A stretch of DNA of 64,000 bases from Paucisalibacillus algeriensis (GCF_000577245.1 NZ_CBYO010000020.1:1-64000), one strand, 5' to 3'. Shown: positions 30,801-39,865, counted from the stretch's first letter. Numbers and translations: made by a program. The notes: generated by a model from the sequence alone, not told the origin.

Positions 30801-31384
30801 TCAATTCTTATAGGATGTGGTTCCGTTATAGGGTAAATATCTATAATTCCTCCACGACGACTAAACTCCCCTGGTGTTGTGACCATGGAAGCATGTTCAT
30901 ACCCCATATCTATTAAGGAACTAAGATAGGAATCCATTTCTATTTCTTCGCCTTCCGAGAATGTTAGTTGATACTTACTCCAATAATGTATTGGGGGCAA
31001 TATTCGTTTTAAGGCAGCTACTGGGGCAATTAAGATACCCGATTTCTGGCTTGACCATTTTGTTAGAGCATCTATCCGTTGACTCTTTAGTTCCGGGCTT
31101 GATATCGCAATATCGGAAGCTATTAACTCATTGACAGGATATAAATGCACACTTTCCTCGTCTAATAATACAGTTAAGTCATCATACAACTGCTGTGCTT
31201 GGACCAATTGGTATGTTACAAGAAGAATTGGGCGCGATGTCGCTGCTTCTAGCGCAGAAACTAGCATACTTCTTGCTGAACCGGATAATCCCGCTACTAA
31301 TTGTTCTTTTAAGTTTCCTTCGATTCCACTAATAATAGACTGTACGTCTTTTTGTGATTCTAAATATTGATTAAAACCTTTCAC
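27866..31384 (-). CDS. mfd: Transcription-repair coupling factor Mfd
   Basis: A translocase that removes stalled RNA polymerase from lesions and recruits UvrA. The 1172-residue protein has a UvrB-like N-terminal part and the RNA polymerase-interaction/CarD-like domain (VGDYVVHTNHGIGRYLGIE). The RecG-like helicase follows, with Walker A CGDVGYGKTEVAIRAAF, Walker B VDEEQRFG, the TRG motif and QLRGRVGRS. I place the start at GTG 31384, since GGGGG lies seven bases upstream and the length then matches B. subtilis (1177). The frame stays open to 31492. Confidence 0.97.
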   Translation of the reverse strand: MKGFNQYLESQKDVQSIISGIEGNLKEQLVAGLSGSARSMLVSALEAATSRPILLVTYQLVQAQQLYDDLTVLLDEESVHLYPVNELIASDIAISSPELKSQRIDALTKWSSQKSGILIAPVAALKRILPPIHYWSKYQLTFSEGEEIEMDSYLSSLIDMGYEHASMVTTPGEFSRRGGIIDIYPITEPHPIRIEMFDVEVDSIRYFDADTQRSLDRLQTVEVGPATELLLTNEDILTGAHRLEEAFSATLKKLKTKETKEALVDAIEGDIERLKGLEHFKEMHKYIGFFYDKPASLLDYLPTNGFIILDEMSRIQETATNLDHEEAEWYSSLLEASKMVAGSRFSFDWHSVFSNMNATRIYMSVFLRHIPNTNPQNIVNLSSRAMQEFHGQMHLFKNELKRWSKGDFSVVIAVPNMNRAEKVHSILADYDIEARHTEHLQLPVDIPTIVVANMTSGIELPMHKLVIITENELFKKKSKRPRKKQNISNAERIQNYQELKVGDYVVHTNHGIGRYLGIETLEVNGKHKDYMLIKYSGDDKLFVPIDQIDLVKKYVGSEGKEPKLYKLGGSDWTKVKRKVQSSVEDIADDLIKLYAERQAQKGFAYSSDGELQREFDASFPYQETDDQLRCIEEIKQDMESIRPMDRLLCGDVGYGKTEVAIRAAFKAVADGKQVAFLVPTTILAQQHYETVRERFQDYPINIGLLSRFRTPKQQKETTDGLKRGLVDIVIGTHRLLSKDIEYHDLGLLIVDEEQRFGVKHKEKIKQLKSNIDVLTLTATPIPRTLHMSMLGVRDLSVIETPPENRFPIQTYVMEYNPVLVREAIEREMARGGQVFFLYNRVENIDKMARDIGMLVPEARVAIAHGQMNESELENVMFGFLEGEFDVLVSTTIIETGVDIPNVNTLIVYDADRMGLSQLYQLRGRVGRSNRVAYAYFTYKKDKVLTEVAEKRLQAIKEFTELGSGFKIAMRDLSIRGAGNLLGAQQHGFIDSVGFDMYNQMLSEAIEARKLGKEIEDIKPFDPELNLSIDAYIPDSYIEDEKQKIDMYKQFQTFSSKEDIHDLQDELLDRFGDFPTEVENLFIVSELRWLAKKEKIESIIEKNYKIEMLVSEDRSQLIDGSKIFELANEYGREIMLGTEGNKLKVMYRFSRDMKINRYDTIKDFIGKMDRINR

Positions 31385-31602
31385 ATCTAAACCCCCATCA
31401 TGACTTCCCCATATGCTAGATTTAGCTAATTTAATAGCCTTTTTATTAGCTCTGTGCCTTATTTCTGGCCGAGTCCCCGTTCCGAATATCATATAAAGTT
31501 CTACTTAATTTTATAAACACAGACTATAAATTATTTAAAATCTATTAAATAAAGCAGAAAAATGCCTTGGTTTGGGAACCAAAGCTTTGTATTTCTTATG
31601 TT

Positions 31603-31833
31603 TTATTGTATGAAATAATCTAATTCGTGGTATTCTGGATGTGTTCCAAGGGTTTCCTCACAGTTTTCGCAAATTGCTTGGATATGTACGTCTCCATTTG
31701 ATTTATATTGGATCATTTCTTTTTTTTCCTTATCTGATAACTTATTCCAACCCAGTATGGTTGTATCTACAACTTTTTCATTAATCTCACCAATAACATG
31801 CCCACAGTGCCTACAATTATAGACAACAGACAT
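31603..31833 (-). CDS. fin: Anti-sigma-F factor Fin
   Basis: A small forespore protein (YabK) that inhibits sigma-F to help the switch to sigma-G. The 76 residues bind zinc through CRHC (7-10) and CENC (55-58). The ATG at 31833 is preceded by GGAGG six bases before; the frame continues to 31857. It lies between pth and mfd as in B. subtilis. A sigma-F-like promoter lies upstream. Confidence 0.93.
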   Translation of the reverse strand: MSVVYNCRHCGHVIGEINEKVVDTTILGWNKLSDKEKKEMIQYKSNGDVHIQAICENCEETLGTHPEYHELDYFIQ

Positions 31834-31872
31834 AGGATAACCTCCTCGAATAAACATTAACTACTAGTTAAT

Positions 31873-31901
31873 AGGTTTATCCGAAAACAATCATTTTATA
31901 C
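31873..31901 (-). promoter_or_regulatory. Candidate sigma-F/G promoter of fin
   Basis: On the minus strand GTATA (31897-31901) and GGATAAACCT (31873-31882) are 14 bases apart, near the sigma-F pattern GYATA-N15-GGNNANANT with one mismatch in the -10. Confidence 0.45.
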
Positions 31902-31923
31902 AATTTATACGTAAACTCATTAG

Positions 31924-32484
31924 TTATGCATTAAATTCATTCATTACTTCTTCATACTGCTTTTCCATCCATCTTTCACAAGCATCTGCTGCCTTTTGAA
32001 TACTTTCTCGTACCAATGGATGTTCTTCCTTTGGAAAGGGTCCTAGTACATAATCAACAACAGGTATTGGTGATGTTGGACGACCTACACCAAGACGTAT
32101 ACGTTTAAAATCTTTTGTTCCTAAGTGATCGATGATGGAGCGAATTCCATTATGGCCTCCATGTCCTCCTTTTTGTCGTAATCTTACCTTTCCAGTTGGT
32201 AGATCGAGATCGTCATAGATCACGATTACATCTTCTACATCAATATCATAATATTCCATTAGTGGCCTAAGGGATTCACCTGATAGATTCATGTAGGTTT
32301 GTGGTTCAAGGAGTAATACTTTCTCACCATTTATGATTGCTTGTGCATATTTCCCTTTGAATTTGTCCTTATTAAGGCTGAGGTTATGGCGTGATAATAA
32401 TTCATCGATTACCATGAAACCGATGTTATGTCTTGTGGATTGATATTTTTTCCCCGGGTTTCCTAAACCAACGATACATTTCAT
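31924..32484 (-). CDS. pth: Peptidyl-tRNA hydrolase
   Basis: Releases tRNA from peptidyl-tRNA that drops off the ribosome; called spoVC in B. subtilis. The 186-residue protein has [21 protein letters not shown] with the catalytic His at about residue 20, [12 protein letters not shown], and [26 protein letters not shown]. The length is typical. It follows ctc with a gap of nearly 200 bases. Confidence 0.97.
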   Translation of the reverse strand: MKCIVGLGNPGKKYQSTRHNIGFMVIDELLSRHNLSLNKDKFKGKYAQAIINGEKVLLLEPQTYMNLSGESLRPLMEYYDIDVEDVIVIYDDLDLPTGKVRLRQKGGHGGHNGIRSIIDHLGTKDFKRIRLGVGRPTSPIPVVDYVLGPFPKEEHPLVRESIQKAADACERWMEKQYEEVMNEFNA

Positions 32485-32677
32485 TTTGTTTCTTCCTTTA
32501 TTATTTAAAATTATAATTACGTACTAAATTTTATTAGATTTATCCTGTTAACCGCGTGCTTTTATATGGTATTTTCCTATAAAAAATAATGTCTCTAAAA
32601 CAAATACAATAATCCCTCCAATATAAATAATTTATATGGAGGGGTTTTGTTTTTATGCTTATTGTATTGCTTGAATT

Positions 32678-33301
32678 TTAGTCTTCGTTTGCATCAGTTT
32701 GGGCTTCTCCAGTAAATTCTGGTTCTTGGCCTGTTTCTTGTTGGCCTTCCATATCAGCGTTGGTATTTGGTGCTAGAACACTTGCAACTACAGTTTCATC
32801 ATCATCTACCACTTTGTAGGAAGTTGATTCTCCTATTTCTGCTACGGTAATAATGTCACCAATACTCTTGTTTGATATATCGACAGTAATCTCATTAGGA
32901 AAATTATTTGGTGTCGCTTTTACGGTAACTTCATATAGGGGTTGTTGAACAACACCATTTTCTGGTTCACCTTCTAAACGAACCGGTACTTGTGTTTCCA
33001 TTTCTTGAGACATATTTACAATATAGAAATCAGCGTGTAAGACATTATCTTTAATATGATCTGATTGATAATCATGTAGCATTACATTAACAGCAGAATC
33101 GCCCTGAATTTGCAGAGATATTACTGCATTTCTTCCTTCGTCGCGAACTGTTTTAAGTAACTCCATACTATCGACAGAAATTGATTTAGACTCTTTTTCT
33201 TTTCCGTAAACTACTGCTGGAACTTGTCCATGTTCACGGAGTTTTTTTGTTGCCGATCTTGTATGATCCTCACGTTTCATTGCATTTAAGGTAACTGACA
33301 T
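32678..33301 (-). CDS. ctc: 50S ribosomal protein L25/general stress protein Ctc
   Basis: A 5S rRNA-binding protein of the CTC type. The 207 residues combine the L25 domain (about 1-90, AMKREDHTRSATKKLREHGQVP) with the TL5/CTC C-terminal beta domain. An acidic, Gln/Glu-rich tail ends it. The ATG at 33301 is used, with AAAGGATG upstream. In B. subtilis the gene is induced by sigma-B. Upstream I see GTTTAG-N14-GGGAAC, a weak sigma-B resemblance not strong enough to call. Confidence 0.94.
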   Translation of the reverse strand: MSVTLNAMKREDHTRSATKKLREHGQVPAVVYGKEKESKSISVDSMELLKTVRDEGRNAVISLQIQGDSAVNVMLHDYQSDHIKDNVLHADFYIVNMSQEMETQVPVRLEGEPENGVVQQPLYEVTVKATPNNFPNEITVDISNKSIGDIITVAEIGESTSYKVVDDDETVVASVLAPNTNADMEGQQETGQEPEFTGEAQTDANED

Positions 33302-33438
33302 ATTTATATCATCCTTTCCATTCAATAAAAAACTAGTATATCATCCAACATTTGTGACAACTTTCTCGTATATGAAATTTTAAATCTAAATCTTCTTTCA
33401 TAATATAGTATGTTCCCTTAAAACATGTAGACTAAACA

Positions 33439-34389
33439 TTAATCAAATAAAATACTAACGGATTGTTCTTCATGAACACGAATAATTGCCTCACCAATAA
33501 GTGGCGCTACAGATAATTGAGTTATTTTATCAATCATCTTATCTTCTTTTAGTGGAATAGAATTTGTGACAATTAGCTCTTTTATTTGTGAGTTTTCAAT
33601 ACGTTCAATTGCTGGACCTGATAATACAGGGTGTGTACAGCATGCATATACCTCTTTAGCACCATTTTCAATTAGTGCATTAGCAGCAAGTGTAATAGTA
33701 CCTGCAGTATCAATAATATCATCGATTAAAATTGCTGTTTTACCTTCAATATTTCCGATAATATTCATTACCTCAGCAACGTTCGGGCGTGGTCTTCTTT
33801 TATCAATAATTCCAATTGGTGCTTTTAGACGATCTGCCATCTTTCTCGCTCTTGTTACGCCACCATGGTCTGGTGAAACAACGATTACATCATCGAAGTT
33901 CTTAGCTTCAAAGTAGTCTGATAGAAGCGGAACACCTTGGAGGTGATCAATCGGTCTATCAAAGAACCCTTGAATTTGTGGAGCATGTAAATCAAGTGTA
34001 ATGACACGGTCTGCACCAGCTGTTTCAATTAAATCTGCCACAAGCCTGGATGTAATAGGTTCTCTTGCTCGGGCTTTACGGTCCTGTCTAGCATAACCAT
34101 AATAAGGCATAACAACATTGATTGTTTTAGCAGATGCACGTTTTAATGCATCTAACATAATTAATAACTCCATTAAGTGTTGATTGACAGGTGAACTTGT
34201 TGATTGTACAACGTACACATCACAACCACGAACACTTTCCTCAATATTAATTTGAACTTCACCATCACTAAATGTTGTTACCATACACTTTCCTAGTGAA
34301 ATTCCAATGTGGTTTGCAATTTCTTCTGCAAGCTTTCGATTCGAATTAAGCGAGAACACCTTCATGTTTGAATTTTGATATTGAGACAT
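33439..34389 (-). CDS. prs: Ribose-phosphate pyrophosphokinase
   Basis: Makes PRPP from ribose 5-phosphate and ATP, feeding purine, pyrimidine, His, Trp and NAD synthesis. The 316-residue class I enzyme has [18 protein letters not shown], the flexible loop [20 protein letters not shown] and the PRPP-binding [11 protein letters not shown]. The ATG at 34389 has GGAGGG eight bases before it; a TTG lies one codon earlier. It is 18 bases after glmU. PRPP also controls PurR, encoded nearby at 36.5 kb. Confidence 0.97.
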   Translation of the reverse strand: MSQYQNSNMKVFSLNSNRKLAEEIANHIGISLGKCMVTTFSDGEVQINIEESVRGCDVYVVQSTSSPVNQHLMELLIMLDALKRASAKTINVVMPYYGYARQDRKARAREPITSRLVADLIETAGADRVITLDLHAPQIQGFFDRPIDHLQGVPLLSDYFEAKNFDDVIVVSPDHGGVTRARKMADRLKAPIGIIDKRRPRPNVAEVMNIIGNIEGKTAILIDDIIDTAGTITLAANALIENGAKEVYACCTHPVLSGPAIERIENSQIKELIVTNSIPLKEDKMIDKITQLSVAPLIGEAIIRVHEEQSVSILFD

Positions 34390-34407
34390 CAAGTAAACCC
34401 TCCGTTA

Positions 34408-35790
34408 TTATTTATCTTCTAGTCTTTTCTTAAGACGAGATGCGTAGCCTTCTTTATTCGTTTGTCTTGCTCGAGCAACGGATAAAGAATCTTCTGGTAC
34501 ATTTTTCGTGATTGTCGAACCAGCAGCAACGTAGGATCCTTTTCCAATTGTCACTGGGGCAATCAAATTAGAATTACAACCAATAAATGAGTCATCCTCG
34601 ATTGTAGTTAAATATTTATTTTTCCCATCATAGTTCACTGTTATTGTACCACAACCAATATTAACATTACTTCCTACTTTTGCGTCACCAATATAACTTA
34701 AATGGGAAACTTTACTTCCTTTTCCTAACTCTGCCTTCTTAATCTCAACGAAGTTACCAATCTTCGCTTCATCACCAATATTGGCATCTGGCCTGATATG
34801 CGCATAAGGACCTACATTTACACGCTCACCAATCCTACTATCAGTTGCTACACTTTGTTTAATAACAGTATGTGCACCTACTTCACAGTTTGATACTTCA
34901 GTATTGGGACCAATTATTGCATGTTCATGTATAATTGATTTTCCTGAGATGATTGTACCAGGGTAAATTACTACGTCTGATTCAATAACAACGTCTGAAT
35001 GGATATACGTATTTTCAGGATCTATAATGGACACTCCATTGCGCATATGTTGCTCATTAATACGAAGCTTCATTGTTTTCTCTGCCTGCGCTAGAGCGAC
35101 ACGATCGTTTACGCCAAGTGTTTCATCAAAGTTAGACGATAAAAAGGCACTAACCTTTTCGGATTTATTCTTTAGTATTTCAATTACATCTGGTAAGTAA
35201 TATTCACCTTGTGAATTATCATTTGAGACCTCTTTTAGTGCTTCAAATAACGCCTCATTATCAAAACAGTACGTACCGGTATTTATCTCATCTACCAATA
35301 ACTCCTCATGTGTGGCATCCTTATGCTCAACAATCCGTTCTACTTCATTATGTGCATTACGAATAACCCTACCATATCCAAAGGGATTAGGAGCTTTTGC
35401 GGTTAGAATCGTAGCTTTCGAGCCCTCTTTTTCGTGGTGGTCAAATAGCTGTTGGAAGGTTTCTTTTGTAATTAATGGTGTATCACCACAAACAACTATT
35501 GTTGTACCTTTTTTATCTTTCATTAATTCTTCGGCTTGTATAACTGCGTGGCCTGTTCCTAGCTGTTCTTCTTGTAGAACAAACTTTGTATTATCTCCAA
35601 GATATTCTTTTACTTTGTCTGAACCAAATCCAACAACCGTAACAACTTCCTCAAGACCAACTGCACTTACTTGCTCAAGCACATGTTGAACCATCGGCTT
35701 ACCTAAAACAGGATGGAGTACTTTATATAATTTAGATTTCATTCTAGTACCTTGCCCCGCCGCTAGTATAATAGCATATCTTTTCGTCAT
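34408..35790 (-). CDS. glmU: Bifunctional GlcN-1-P acetyltransferase/UDP-GlcNAc pyrophosphorylase
   Basis: Makes UDP-N-acetylglucosamine for peptidoglycan. The 460-residue protein has the N-terminal uridyltransferase motif [19 protein letters not shown] and GTGHAV. A left-handed beta-helix of hexapeptide repeats follows from about residue 250, including [20 protein letters not shown] and the acetyl-CoA pocket. The gene is gcaD in B. subtilis, in the same spoVG-glmU-prs order. No glmS-type riboswitch is expected or seen here. Confidence 0.97.
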   Translation of the reverse strand: MTKRYAIILAAGQGTRMKSKLYKVLHPVLGKPMVQHVLEQVSAVGLEEVVTVVGFGSDKVKEYLGDNTKFVLQEEQLGTGHAVIQAEELMKDKKGTTIVVCGDTPLITKETFQQLFDHHEKEGSKATILTAKAPNPFGYGRVIRNAHNEVERIVEHKDATHEELLVDEINTGTYCFDNEALFEALKEVSNDNSQGEYYLPDVIEILKNKSEKVSAFLSSNFDETLGVNDRVALAQAEKTMKLRINEQHMRNGVSIIDPENTYIHSDVVIESDVVIYPGTIISGKSIIHEHAIIGPNTEVSNCEVGAHTVIKQSVATDSRIGERVNVGPYAHIRPDANIGDEAKIGNFVEIKKAELGKGSKVSHLSYIGDAKVGSNVNIGCGTITVNYDGKNKYLTTIEDDSFIGCNSNLIAPVTIGKGSYVAAGSTITKNVPEDSLSVARARQTNKEGYASRLKKRLEDK

Positions 35791-35970
35791 GAGGTACCCT
35801 CCAATATTTAAGATAGTACATTCTTTCCTATCTATTATCCATTTTGACTATATCCTAAAAAACAGCTGATTTCAACAATTTGGATAGTTACGGCGGAAGC
35901 GGCATGTTGCTAATCACTTGTTACCATTAGTGGATTTGATAGTGAGATAAGTGAGGTTTAAATATGGACA

Positions 35971-36008
35971 CAAAAAAAGAAGGCTAATCTGTAGGAGATT
36001 AGACCTCT
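35971..36008 (-). terminator. Terminator of spoVG
   Basis: GGCTAATCT pairs with AGATTAGACC around GTAGG, followed on the minus strand by TTCTTTTTTTGT. It lies 22 bases beyond the spoVG stop. Confidence 0.8.
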
Positions 36009-36029
36009 AGTTGTAAAGGGTTTCATTTT

Positions 36030-36317
36030 TTAGGATGCTCCAGCTTCCTCAAATTCAACTTCTTCACCTGCACGGCGATATTCTTCTAATACTGCATCCT
36101 GAATTTTAGAACGTGTATTAGAGTTTATCGGATGTGCAATATCTCTGAATTCACCATCAGGAGTTCGCTTAGATGGCATTGCCACAAATAATCCATTATT
36201 TCCATCGATAACGCGGATATCATGAACTACAAATTCCTGATCTAACGTAATAGAAGCGATAGCACGCATTCTACCTTCCGTGTTAACACGGCGCAATCTT
36301 ACGTCAGTTACTTCCAT
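36030..36317 (-). CDS. spoVG: SpoVG, septation and RNA-binding regulator
   Basis: A 95-residue protein that begins [21 protein letters not shown] and carries [20 protein letters not shown], the conserved SpoVG core. It acts in asymmetric septation in Bacillus and is a nucleic-acid-binding global regulator in relatives. It has its own sigma-H promoter and its own terminator. B. subtilis has yabJ between purR and spoVG; that gene is absent here. Confidence 0.97.
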   Translation of the reverse strand: MEVTDVRLRRVNTEGRMRAIASITLDQEFVVHDIRVIDGNNGLFVAMPSKRTPDGEFRDIAHPINSNTRSKIQDAVLEEYRRAGEEVEFEEAGAS

Positions 36318-36355
36318 GCTGATTCACCACCTTTGTACTTATGAGTTAATTAATA

Positions 36356-36382
36356 ATTCTACAAATAAATTTAAATTCCTGC
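36356..36382 (-). promoter_or_regulatory. spoVG sigma-H promoter
   Basis: On the minus strand GCAGGAATT (36374-36382) fits the sigma-H -35 RNAGGAWWW. GTAGAAT (36356-36362) fits RNNGAAT, with an 11-base spacer. The AT-rich run just upstream (36383-36450) resembles the AbrB-binding region of B. subtilis spoVG. Confidence 0.85.
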
Positions 36383-36467
36383 TTAAAATTGAAAAAAGTT
36401 TAATAATTTACACAAAAAGTAAAAAATAGATGTTTTTTACTAGTTTTTAGAATATTATATTAGATAA

Positions 36468-36496
36468 AAAAAGACCCTATTATTTAATAGGATCTA
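36468..36496 (-). terminator. Terminator of purR
   Basis: AGACCCTATT and AATAGGATCT form a stem next to an A run (T run on the minus strand), directly after purR. Confidence 0.7.
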
Positions 36497-36503
36497 GCTT
36501 TAA

Positions 36504-37313
36504 TTATATAAAGTTACCGCGTTGCACAGAGATAAAATTCTCTTTTATATCTACATCTGATATTTTTACTAGTGAAGTATAGTCGTCTACGATTCGTTCT
36601 TCTTCTTCATCATCCGCTTCAGCTAGTACTCCTATTGCTTTAACATTAGCATTAAATTCTTTTAAGAGACTAACCATGCCATTAATGGTACCGCCCGCTT
36701 TCATGAAGTCATCAATGATACATACATTAGATCCTTCTTCGAAACTACGTTTTGGGAGAACCATCGTTTGGATTTTCCTCGAAGATCCAGATACATAATT
36801 AATACTAACGGATGAACCTTCTGTAACTTTTGGATCTCGTCGAACAATAACAACTGGCACATTTAAGAAAGAAGCAACAGCATAAGCAAGTGGAATTCCT
36901 TTTGTAGCAACTGTCACCACAACATCAATTTCCAAATTGGAGAAATTGGAAGCAAATATTCTTCCAATTTCTCGAACTGTAGATGGTTCACCTAAAATAT
37001 CGCTCATATAAAGATAACCGCCTGGTAGAATTCGATCTGGATCCTTTAACCGGTCACATAATTGATCGACAAATTCTATACCCTTCTCTCTCGATGATTC
37101 TGGAATATACATCACTCCACCAGCAGAACCAGCAATTCGCTTTAAGTAACCAATTCCTTCTTCTCGCAACAACTCATCAATGATATCTAAATCTTCACTA
37201 ATAGAAGCTTTTGCAGCGTTGTATTTATCCGAAAAAGACGGTAAGTTTTTATGAATTCTAGGGTTTTCTAGAAAAAAGTTTGTTAATGCTACTAAACGCC
37301 CACTTCTTTTCAT
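36504..37313 (-). CDS. purR: Purine operon repressor PurR
   Basis: A PRPP-responsive repressor of purine genes. The 269-residue protein has an N-terminal winged helix (RSGRLVALTNFFLENPRIHKN) and a phosphoribosyltransferase-like domain with the PRPP motif VCIIDDFMKAGGT at about 198-210. PRPP relieves DNA binding. It is directly downstream of ispE. A single PurBox-like half-site before its start suggests autoregulation. Confidence 0.96.
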   Translation of the reverse strand: MKRSGRLVALTNFFLENPRIHKNLPSFSDKYNAAKASISEDLDIIDELLREEGIGYLKRIAGSAGGVMYIPESSREKGIEFVDQLCDRLKDPDRILPGGYLYMSDILGEPSTVREIGRIFASNFSNLEIDVVVTVATKGIPLAYAVASFLNVPVVIVRRDPKVTEGSSVSINYVSGSSRKIQTMVLPKRSFEEGSNVCIIDDFMKAGGTINGMVSLLKEFNANVKAIGVLAEADDEEEERIVDDYTSLVKISDVDIKENFISVQRGNFI

Positions 37314-37324
37314 GCCTTCACCTC

Positions 37325-37340
37325 AAAAACCGAATTATTT
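37325..37340 (-). promoter_or_regulatory. PurBox-like half-site upstream of purR
   Basis: On the minus strand AATAATTCGGTTTTT resembles the PurBox half-site AWWGTTCGGWWWT with one mismatch, 12 bases before the purR start. Only one half is visible. Confidence 0.35.
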
Positions 37341-37377
37341 TATATAAACATACCACCATTATATGTTTTTAGCAAGT

Positions 37378-38229
37378 TTATCCGATTAACCGTACTAAAT
37401 AAACATCCGTACAGAAGCCTTTCATTCCATTGTAAATCCTTTGCGCCTTGCTTTCATGCTCTACAAGTCCGTAAACAGTAGGGCCACTCCCACTCATCAA
37501 TACACCTGAAGCCCCAGCTTGTCTCATTTTTGCTTTAATTCGAATTATTTCTGGATGAAGCGAAGTTGTTATGGCCTCTAATGAATTACCTATATGATGA
37601 CAAAGCTTTGTGAAGTTCTTTTCATGCAACGCTTGGATAACTCCTTCTGTATTAGGATGGTAAATTTCATCGATTTTCACACGTTGAAAGATAGTTTTGG
37701 TTGATACTCCAATATCTGGTTTTGCTAATACAACCCAAAAAGGAGGTGGGGAAGGTAGTTTTTCAACAATTTCACCGAAGCCTTTCGCAATTCCAGTTGA
37801 CCCATACACACAAAAAGGAATGTCCGCCCCTAATGTGGATCCAAGTTTTGCGAGTTCATCAATAGGGATGTTCATATTCCACAATTGATTTAAGCCCCGT
37901 AGAACTGCAGCAGCATCTGTACTACCACCACCTAATCCAGCAGAAACTGGGATGACCTTTTCAATTTTAATATGAACGCCTTTTGTAATGTTATATTTCT
38001 GTTTAAAAGCTTTTGCAGCTTTATAGGCCAAATTCCGTTCATCATTTGGAACATATCTACTCCATAGTGAAACCTCGATACGATCCTCCACCAAAGTATT
38101 TAACTCAATTCGGTCTGCCAAATCAACTGTCGTCATAATCATTTCCACATCATGATAACCATCGTCGCGTTTTCCAAGAACGTCAAGAGACAGATTGATT
38201 TTAGCAGGTGCCTTTTCAAAATGAGTCAT
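37378..38229 (-). CDS. ispE: 4-diphosphocytidyl-2-C-methyl-D-erythritol kinase
   Basis: A GHMP kinase of the MEP isoprenoid pathway. The 283-residue protein starts [23 protein letters not shown] and has the ATP-binding [38 protein letters not shown] is near the C terminus. I chose ATG 38229 with AGGTGA five bases upstream; GTG 38238 is part of that site. Precedes purR, as in B. subtilis (yabH). Confidence 0.96.
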   Translation of the reverse strand: MTHFEKAPAKINLSLDVLGKRDDGYHDVEMIMTTVDLADRIELNTLVEDRIEVSLWSRYVPNDERNLAYKAAKAFKQKYNITKGVHIKIEKVIPVSAGLGGGSTDAAAVLRGLNQLWNMNIPIDELAKLGSTLGADIPFCVYGSTGIAKGFGEIVEKLPSPPPFWVVLAKPDIGVSTKTIFQRVKIDEIYHPNTEGVIQALHEKNFTKLCHHIGNSLEAITTSLHPEIIRIKAKMRQAGASGVLMSGSGPTVYGLVEHESKAQRIYNGMKGFCTDVYLVRLIG

Positions 38230-38373
38230 ATCCGTCACCTACTTTTTTCATGTATGGAAATTGTAACATATATCATTTGATGGTGGAAGCGAGTCCTTGA
38301 TAGTGGCGAAATTAATATAATATCGTGAGTATTTTAGGATTAAGGTAGTTTGGGGAATGTTTATGAGTTAGGA

Positions 38374-38692
38374 GGCTTATGCACTTTTTGTGAGTTTGTT
38401 GGATTTGAAATGATCATGAGGGGGGCTCATAACCTTTTTGGCAATGAATTAGCTTTAAAAGGTCTTAAAGGGTGCTCTCATAACCTTTTTGGCAATGATT
38501 TGGATTCGAAATGGTCTTGAGGACCACTCTCATAACCTTTTTAGCACTGATTTGACCTCGAAATGGTCTTGAGAACGCCTCTCACAACCTTTTTGCAATG
38601 AATTAGGTTCAAAATGGTCTTGAGGACCATCCTTGTAACCTTTTTAGCAATGAATTAGATTCAAAATAATCATGAGGAGAGCACACGCCCAA
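38374..38692. repeat. 52-bp tandem repeat array (six units)
   Basis: Six diverged units repeat every 51-52 bases, with AACCTTTTT phased at 38431, 38482, 38534, 38586 and 38637 and a decayed first unit at about 38381. The consensus runs CTCATAACCTTTTTGGCAAT, GAATTAGATTCAAAATGG, then TCTTGAGGACCA. No spacers and no open frame carry through. It fills the gap between ispE and sspF. Confidence 0.85.
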
Positions 38693-38701
38693 AAGAATAA
38701 A

Positions 38702-38730
38702 AAAGAGCAGACCTATTATGATCTGCTCTG
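38702..38730 (-). terminator. Terminator of sspF
   Basis: AGAGCAGA/TCTGCTCT (38704-38711 with 38722-38729) overlaps the last sspF codons and is followed on the minus strand by TTTTTTATT. Confidence 0.85.
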
Positions 38731-38889
38731 CATGTTTTGCTCGGCTATTTCAATTGCACGTTTTACCATGTTCCCGGCATCCCTTGCCTTAATTCCGCCC
38801 CAGCCTTCTTTTTGCACCGTGTCGTAAAAGCCTAACTCTTTTGCAATTTCTTCTTTCAGTCGGTCAGACATTATCCCGCGTCTACCCAT
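38716..38889 (-). CDS. sspF: Small acid-soluble spore protein SspF (alpha/beta-type)
   Basis: A 57-residue protein read directly from the minus strand: it starts [20 protein letters not shown] and contains [19 protein letters not shown] and [12 protein letters not shown]. These are the conserved SASP blocks, with the [17 protein letters not shown] segment nearly identical to B. subtilis SspF. It coats or protects spore DNA. Its place between veg and ispE is conserved. The ATG at 38889 has AAGGGG upstream. I could not identify its sigma-G promoter. Confidence 0.93.
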   Translation of the reverse strand: MGRRGIMSDRLKEEIAKELGFYDTVQKEGWGGIKARDAGNMVKRAIEIAEQNMQSRS

Positions 38890-38994
38890 GAAAGAACAAC
38901 CCCTTCCCTGTTATAACTTGTTACGACATTCCTAGTTTGTTCAAGCTTTGCGATTATAGCCAAGTTATATATAGGTAATTTAGGAAATCCTTTC

Positions 38995-39342
38995 TTAGAA
39001 CTGGTATTGTTTTATTAAACTTTCCAATTTTAAGGCAAGTGTGATGTTACCATCAACCTTAAGTTTTCCTGTCATAAATGCTGTCATACTATTTAGATTC
39101 CCAGCTAAAAACTTTCTAAATACACCATTTTTCATTTTTAACGTACAATCCGGATTCCTGCTACCATCCTTCTTAATTGAAAAATTACCATCTTGAAATG
39201 TAAGTTGGTATGTTACGTTCTCATCCGTAATTTGTATTTCATAAGTACCCTTCATGTCTGAATACGGTTCTTGATTATTAGTCAATTTATTTTCTATTTC
39301 CTGCCAAACTTCTTTCATGGTTGTATTCTCCAATGCCCCCAT
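38995..39342 (-). CDS. SCP2 sterol-transfer-domain protein
   Basis: A 115-residue single-domain SCP2 protein. The fold features are TYEIQITDENVTYQLTFQDG, NPDCTLKMKNGVFRKFLAG, and the C-terminal AFMTGKLKVDGNITLALKL that closes the lipid tunnel. It probably binds a hydrophobic ligand such as an acyl chain; the ligand is unknown. A GGGGGG run precedes its ATG. It is not part of the B. subtilis order, where veg is followed directly by sspF, so it is an insertion between them. Confidence 0.82.
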   Translation of the reverse strand: MGALENTTMKEVWQEIENKLTNNQEPYSDMKGTYEIQITDENVTYQLTFQDGNFSIKKDGSRNPDCTLKMKNGVFRKFLAGNLNSMTAFMTGKLKVDGNITLALKLESLIKQYQF

Positions 39343-39469
39343 TTTATTAATCCCCCCAGAGAATATTATTTAAATTATCAAATAATTATATTCGATAAAA
39401 TGGTCTTTGCCAAGTTTTAGTTGGGGGCCAAACAATATTCATGTAGATAGAATAATTATTTACGATATA

Positions 39470-39509
39470 TAAAAAAATAAGGATCAGTAATCCTTTAGGT
39501 TACTGATCC
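39470..39509 (-). terminator. Terminator of veg
   Basis: GGATCAGTAA pairs with TTACTGATCC (39481-39490 with 39500-39509). The stem includes the veg stop codon, and a T run follows on the minus strand. Confidence 0.85.
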
Positions 39510-39769
39510 ATTAGCGTTGCGCTCGCATGAAGGGTTTCATTGAAGTTTAATTCTACTGTTTCTGTTAGTACGTCTGCATAGCTGTATGAAACACGTTCGA
39601 AAGCATTTTCGTCTTGATCTAATTCAACAATAAATACAGAAGGATACGTTTCTGCTAGTACTCCCGTTCTTTCTATCGTCTTCCTTCTGCCGCCATTAGC
39701 TTTTAATGTCAATCGTTTTCCAATCTGACCTTCAAGACCTTGCTTGATTTCGGTTAATGTTTTAGCCAA
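39500..39769 (-). CDS. veg: Veg protein
   Basis: An 89-residue protein with the strongly conserved core [16 protein letters not shown]-like stretch ([19 protein letters not shown]), [20 protein letters not shown] and [18 protein letters not shown]. In B. subtilis Veg stimulates biofilm matrix genes through SinR, apparently without binding DNA. The start is TTG 39769 with AGGTGG six bases upstream; the frame stays open to 39868 only through promoter sequence. Two strong promoters stand upstream. Confidence 0.95.
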   Translation of the reverse strand: MAKTLTEIKQGLEGQIGKRLTLKANGGRRKTIERTGVLAETYPSVFIVELDQDENAFERVSYSYADVLTETVELNFNETLHASATLMDQ

Positions 39770-39793
39770 TACACTCCACCTCACTGTATTTAT

Positions 39794-39822
39794 ACTATAA
39801 CATATGCTTGTATAAAAGTCAA
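39794..39822 (-). promoter_or_regulatory. veg promoter, proximal (sigma-A)
   Basis: On the minus strand TTGACT (39817-39822) and TATAGT (39794-39799) lie 17 bases apart. Confidence 0.8.
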
Positions 39823-39835
39823 AATAAAATCTTTT

Positions 39836-39865
39836 ATTATAACAAGATATGTTTTTTCGTGTCAA
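39836..39865 (-). promoter_or_regulatory. veg promoter, distal (sigma-A)
   Basis: On the minus strand consensus TTGACA (39860-39865) and TATAAT (39836-39841) lie 18 bases apart. The tandem arrangement implies very high expression, as for B. subtilis veg. Confidence 0.82.

Noticed and set aside
33302-33438. Sigma-B promoter of ctc
   Set aside because: GTTTAG-N14-GGGAAC on the minus strand matches only weakly and I would not rely on it.
38374-38692. CRISPR array
   Set aside because: Whole 52-bp units repeat without unique spacers and there are no cas genes.
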